Shown: positions 60,538 through 64,000 of the stretch, piece by piece
Layout: every line of letters starts with the position of its first letter
Position numbering within the stretch: the stretch's first letter is position 1
Assembly: GCA_018857735.1 (NCBI GenBank)
Contig: JABMCL010003854.1
Location: forward strand, 1-64,000
Source of the DNA: Alviniconcha marisindica
Taxonomy: Eukaryota > Mollusca > Gastropoda > Provannidae
Reading direction: 5' to 3'
DNA length: 64,000 nucleotides
Notes under the pieces: generated by a model
What the model was told of the DNA's origin: nothing
What the model saw: only the letters and a program-made list of their open reading frames with translations
Databases searched by the model: none
Position numbers and translations under genes: made by a program

Positions 60538-60543
60538 AATAAA
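60538..60543 (+). terminator. Candidate + strand poly(A) signal
   Basis: AATAAA followed by a T-rich stretch (TTTTCTTGTTTTTTTTAATG). It coincides with the point where the + strand changes from T/G-rich to A/C-rich, so it may end the PPM1L transcription unit. Confidence 0.3.
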
Positions 60544-61595
60544 ATGTTTAAAAACTATAACTGTTTTCTTGTTTTTTTTAATGCTCAGGATCACCTTGTA
60601 ATGTCTGCTGTGAAGTGAAGCTTGTCAACATGGTTGAATGTACAGTGCAACATACATGAAAAAACAAAACAAGATTCAATGCTACAGAAAGAGAGAGAGA
60701 GAGAAGAAGCACCTGTGACACAGAACAGTTTGGCTTCATCCCTGCACTACGCAGAGGTGTTGTTTAATCATGTAATATTAACGTCAGTGTTGGAATTACA
60801 AACCATTGTAACACAAACCAACCAGGCCGAGGGCCTTCCAAGTCCACTCCACCAGCAATGGTCAACAACTGTGCTATGTAGCTATATATATGTATGGTCC
60901 CTTACTGTGTCCGTTGCCCAGTCAAGCTGCTGCTGCTGCTACTGCTGCCATGAAACTAGTTGTTCCACACCACTGCACAGGCCAATCACTTAGCAACATA
61001 TCACATTGGACTGGTGGCAGACTAAGTTTTTGTTGTTGTTTTTTATAAGTCATTTAGGATGAGATGACAAACGGGTCCTGTGAGATGCTAAACAGGTCTT
61101 GTGGGCTACAGATGTGTAACTACTGGGGGTTCTGGGCTGTCAATCACCCATGTAGCTTCAGCCAATCAGAATATTGCAAATAATACTCTGCACATGAAAC
61201 ACCTGAAGTGTGGCGGCCATGTTCGCCTCACACGCCAAAGCATAGATAGCACCAGGGTGAAAGAGACTGGCCAATTTCTAACAAAACCTTCACAATATGT
61301 AACAGGTGCACCCTCACTGATGACGAGAGATGCAGGCTGCAATCCAAATGTGGCAAATTATATTCATCTGAATGTTGGAATCATTCTTGAATCATACATT
61401 TCACCAGTCAACTCAGTACCACATGGCAGCCGGACTGAGAGCTTGTGGGAACAATAACTATGGGAGATGGGGCTTAGAGCTCAGGGCTGAACGATCCTGT
61501 GGCAGCTGACAAGCACTACCCTGGCAATATTCTGCAGCTGTTCCGCAAATATTTGAAACTGCTTAGTGGGCTCTGGCTGGGAAGCCAGACTATGG
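60544..61595. other. Noncoding region
   Basis: No recognisable gene. A (CTG)n/(CTA) stretch occurs at about 60926-60947. Confidence 0.45.
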
Positions 61596-62760
61596 AAACC
61601 AGTTGCCCAAGAGCAAAGTAATCTGCCCGAATGTCTCAGGGAAAGTAATTTGCTCCAATGCTTCAGACAGGAAAGTAACTTGTTCCAATGTCTCTGATGG
61701 GAAAGTAATCTGCCCCAATGTCTGATGGGGAAAGTAATCTGCCCCAATTGGAAAGTAATCTGACCCAATTGTAAAGTAATCTGCCCCAATGCCTCAGATG
61801 GGAAAGTAATCTGCCCCAATTGGAAAGTAATCTGACCCAATTGTAAAGTAATCTGCCCCAATGCCTCAGATGGGAAAGTAATCTGCCCCAATGTCTCAAA
61901 TGGGAAAGTAATCTGCCCCAATGTTTCAAATGGGAAACTAATCTGCCCCAATGTCTCAAATGGGAAACTAATCTGCCCCAATGTCTCAAAGGGGAGAGTA
62001 ATCTGCCCCAATGTCTCAAATGGGAAACTAATCTGCCCCAATGTCTCAAATGAGAAACTAATCTGCCCCAATGTCTCAAATGGGAAAGTAATCTGTCCCA
62101 ATGTCTCAAATGGGAAAGTAATCTGCCCCAACATCTCAGGGAAACTAAACTGCCCCAATGTCTCAAATGGGAAACTAATCTGCCCCAATGTTTCAAATGG
62201 GAAACTAATCTGCCCCAATGTCTCAAATGGGAAACTAATCTGCCCCAATGTCTCAAAGGGGAGAGTAATCTGCCCCAATGTCTCAAATGGGAAACTAATC
62301 TGCCCCAATGTCTCAAATGAGAAACTAATCTGCCCCAATGTCTCAAATGGGAAAGTAATCTGTCCCAATGTCTCAAATGGGAAAGTAATCTGCCCCAACA
62401 TCTCAGGGAAACTAAACTGCCCCAATGTCTCAAATGGGAAACTAATCTGCCCCAATGTCTCAAATGGGAAACTAATCTGCCCCAATGACTCAAATGGGAA
62501 AGTAATCTGCCCCAATGTTTCAGGGAAAGTAATCTGCCCCAATGTCTCAGGGAAAGTAATCTGCCCCAATGTCTCAGGGAAAGTAATCTGTCTGAATGTC
62601 TCAGGGGAAAGTAATCTGTCCTGAATGTCTCAAAGGAGAAGTAATCTGTCCCAGTGTCTCAGGGAAACTAGTCTGTCCTCAATGTCTCAGGGAAAACTAA
62701 TCTGTCCTGAATGTCTCAAATGGAGAAGTAATCTGTCCCAATGTCTCAGAGGAGAAACTA
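61596..62760. repeat. 30-bp minisatellite, about 38 copies, with higher-order structure
   Basis: Units TCTGCCCCAATGTCTCAAAT plus GGGAAACTAA. A block of about 267 bp (nine units, with a marker unit CATCTCAGGGAAACTAAACT) is present at about 61921 and 62188. A - strand frame of 362 residues repeats Gly-Gln-Ile-Ser-Phe-Pro-Phe-Glu-Thr-Leu; another frame in the same array is also open, as expected for a 30-bp period. I regard it as noncoding. Confidence 0.95.
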
Positions 62761-62960
62761 CTAACATGACTGAAAACAACAGGCCAGGAAGGCTTCTTGT
62801 GCAAGTGATTGGCCTGGCAGTGACATGCAATCAGCTCATCAAATTTCACGGCAAACTAAACGCCACTAGGCTACTGTGACTTCCACCCATGCACAGCATT
62901 TGTATTCGTAGCTGTGCAGAACCAAGATAATGTACAGTCAAATTTTAGTCATTTGAGGAT

Positions 62961-62994
<34 letters not shown>

Positions 62995-64000
62995 TCAATG
63001 GTTATGGTGTAGTCCAAGAACAAAACAGCAAGTGTGAGAATGCACAACACACACCACGGTTGGCATTGTGAATGGCATTACACACAACACACACCGAAGT
63101 TGGAACTGTGACTGTGATGATGCACAACACACACCAAGGTTGGTACTGTATGATAATGCAGCACAGTACAAACCAAAGCTAGTATTGTGTACTAAATGTC
63201 CAGTGGATGCCAGCTGCAATAGTCTCCTTTTTATTGTATGACCATACTGTGAAATACGGGCAATCATGGCAGGAAACACAAAACTTTTGAGAGAAAACAA
63301 ACCATGGAGTTGTCTCCATCTGCGAGAGAAACATCAAACTCCCGATTTGTACCAGGCAGCATCTTGGTTCTTATTCTTCGTGCTAACTTGCATAATGCAT
63401 ACAATAAATATGTCAGGTGATACAGCCAGAAATAGTGCTACAATATAGCATATGTAACAAATGTTGATGAAAAAAGCCACTGCCCATACATAAGTGAAAC
63501 AGGAAGGACAATGAAAGAAAAAGACCCCCCCCCCCCCCACCCCACCCCAACAAACAAAGCCCTCGGGTGACCCGAGGACGATGAAAAGCCCACAGGACAA
63601 AAGAGGCCGACGGCTGGGCACAGCACAATGGTGAACACCTGCACTCAAGGAAAGTGCAGACAGCGTGCATTTAAACAGGCCCCGCTCCTGTCAGCTGATC
63701 TGAATGGGGGTGGAAACAAACTGCAGCCATCAAGAAACTGGGACACAATCGGATTTCCTCAGTCACCCAGCACTGTGTCGTACTAACAAAAAGAAGCCGG
63801 AAGATAAAAACGACAATGAAGAAAGAACACCTGTGCTGTGGAAACAGGAAGAAACCCAAATGGGGGTGGGGGTGGGGGGTGGGGTGGGTGGGAGGGGGGA
63901 GGTGACAGGCAGTGGGGAAAGAACAGCAGGACGTATGATTTGATAAAGAATATCAACTACTGGACACTGCAGTGTGGTTTTCATTCTCGGCTCATCCGAG
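62761..64000. other. Noncoding right edge
   Basis: A poly(G) tract lies at about 62965-62992. 63030-63160 holds three degenerate units of about 55 bp around GCACAACACACACCAAGGTT. A poly(C) tract is at about 63525-63539. The + strand is A/C-rich. No exon recognised. Confidence 0.5.

Noticed and set aside
61481..62569. A 362-residue - strand frame of ten-residue repeats
   Set aside because: It is the translation of a 30-bp minisatellite; a second frame in the same array is equally open.

Overview
The window reads as nuclear DNA of an invertebrate animal, most likely a mollusc (possibly a gastropod). It has intron-containing genes with GT-AG splice sites, two recognisable metazoan signalling genes (a Rap2-type GTPase and a PPM1L-type phosphatase), a small secreted ten-cysteine protein of the astakine/prokineticin (colipase-like) type, decayed LINE and SINE copies, and very dense micro- and minisatellites. 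The phylum call is inference; I saw no marker gene that fixes the species.

Layout. 1-190: G-rich low-complexity sequence of doubtful quality. 211-7440: four tandem units of about 1.6-2.0 kb, each carrying the signal-peptide exon and first cysteine-rich exon of the secreted protein. Only the last unit is followed by the remaining two exons (to 8750). 9495-12385: a complete four-exon paralogue. 12655-14460: remains of two LINE copies, one split by a SINE-like insert with a 14-bp target-site duplication. 15.0-41.9 kb: no protein gene recognised; repeats, poly(C)/poly(G) tracts, a foldback-type palindromic element (30106-30444) and a compositionally odd 3-kb block (34.54-37.76 kb). 41966-42505 (-): intronless Rap2 coding region. 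44689-49368 (+): four-exon PPM1L coding region, head-to-head with Rap2. 49.4-64.0 kb: noncoding, with a long series of minisatellites.

Base composition suggests the transcription layout. The + strand looks T/G-rich over 0.2-13 kb and 44.7-60.5 kb, and A/C-rich over roughly 17-34 kb, 37.8-42 kb and 60.6-64 kb. This fits + strand units for the secreted-protein genes and PPM1L, a long - strand unit from the Rap2 promoter toward an AATAAA near 15.0 kb, and a third - strand unit entering from the right edge.

The most unusual locus is the secreted-protein cluster. Repeated promoter-plus-5'-exon cassettes could feed one shared pair of 3' exons. The exon-3 acceptor of both genes has GT repeats in place of a normal pyrimidine tract, and exon 4 is open in two frames, the second of which would be read if exon 3 were skipped. 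Partial nonfunctional duplication or mis-joined haplotypes remain real alternatives.
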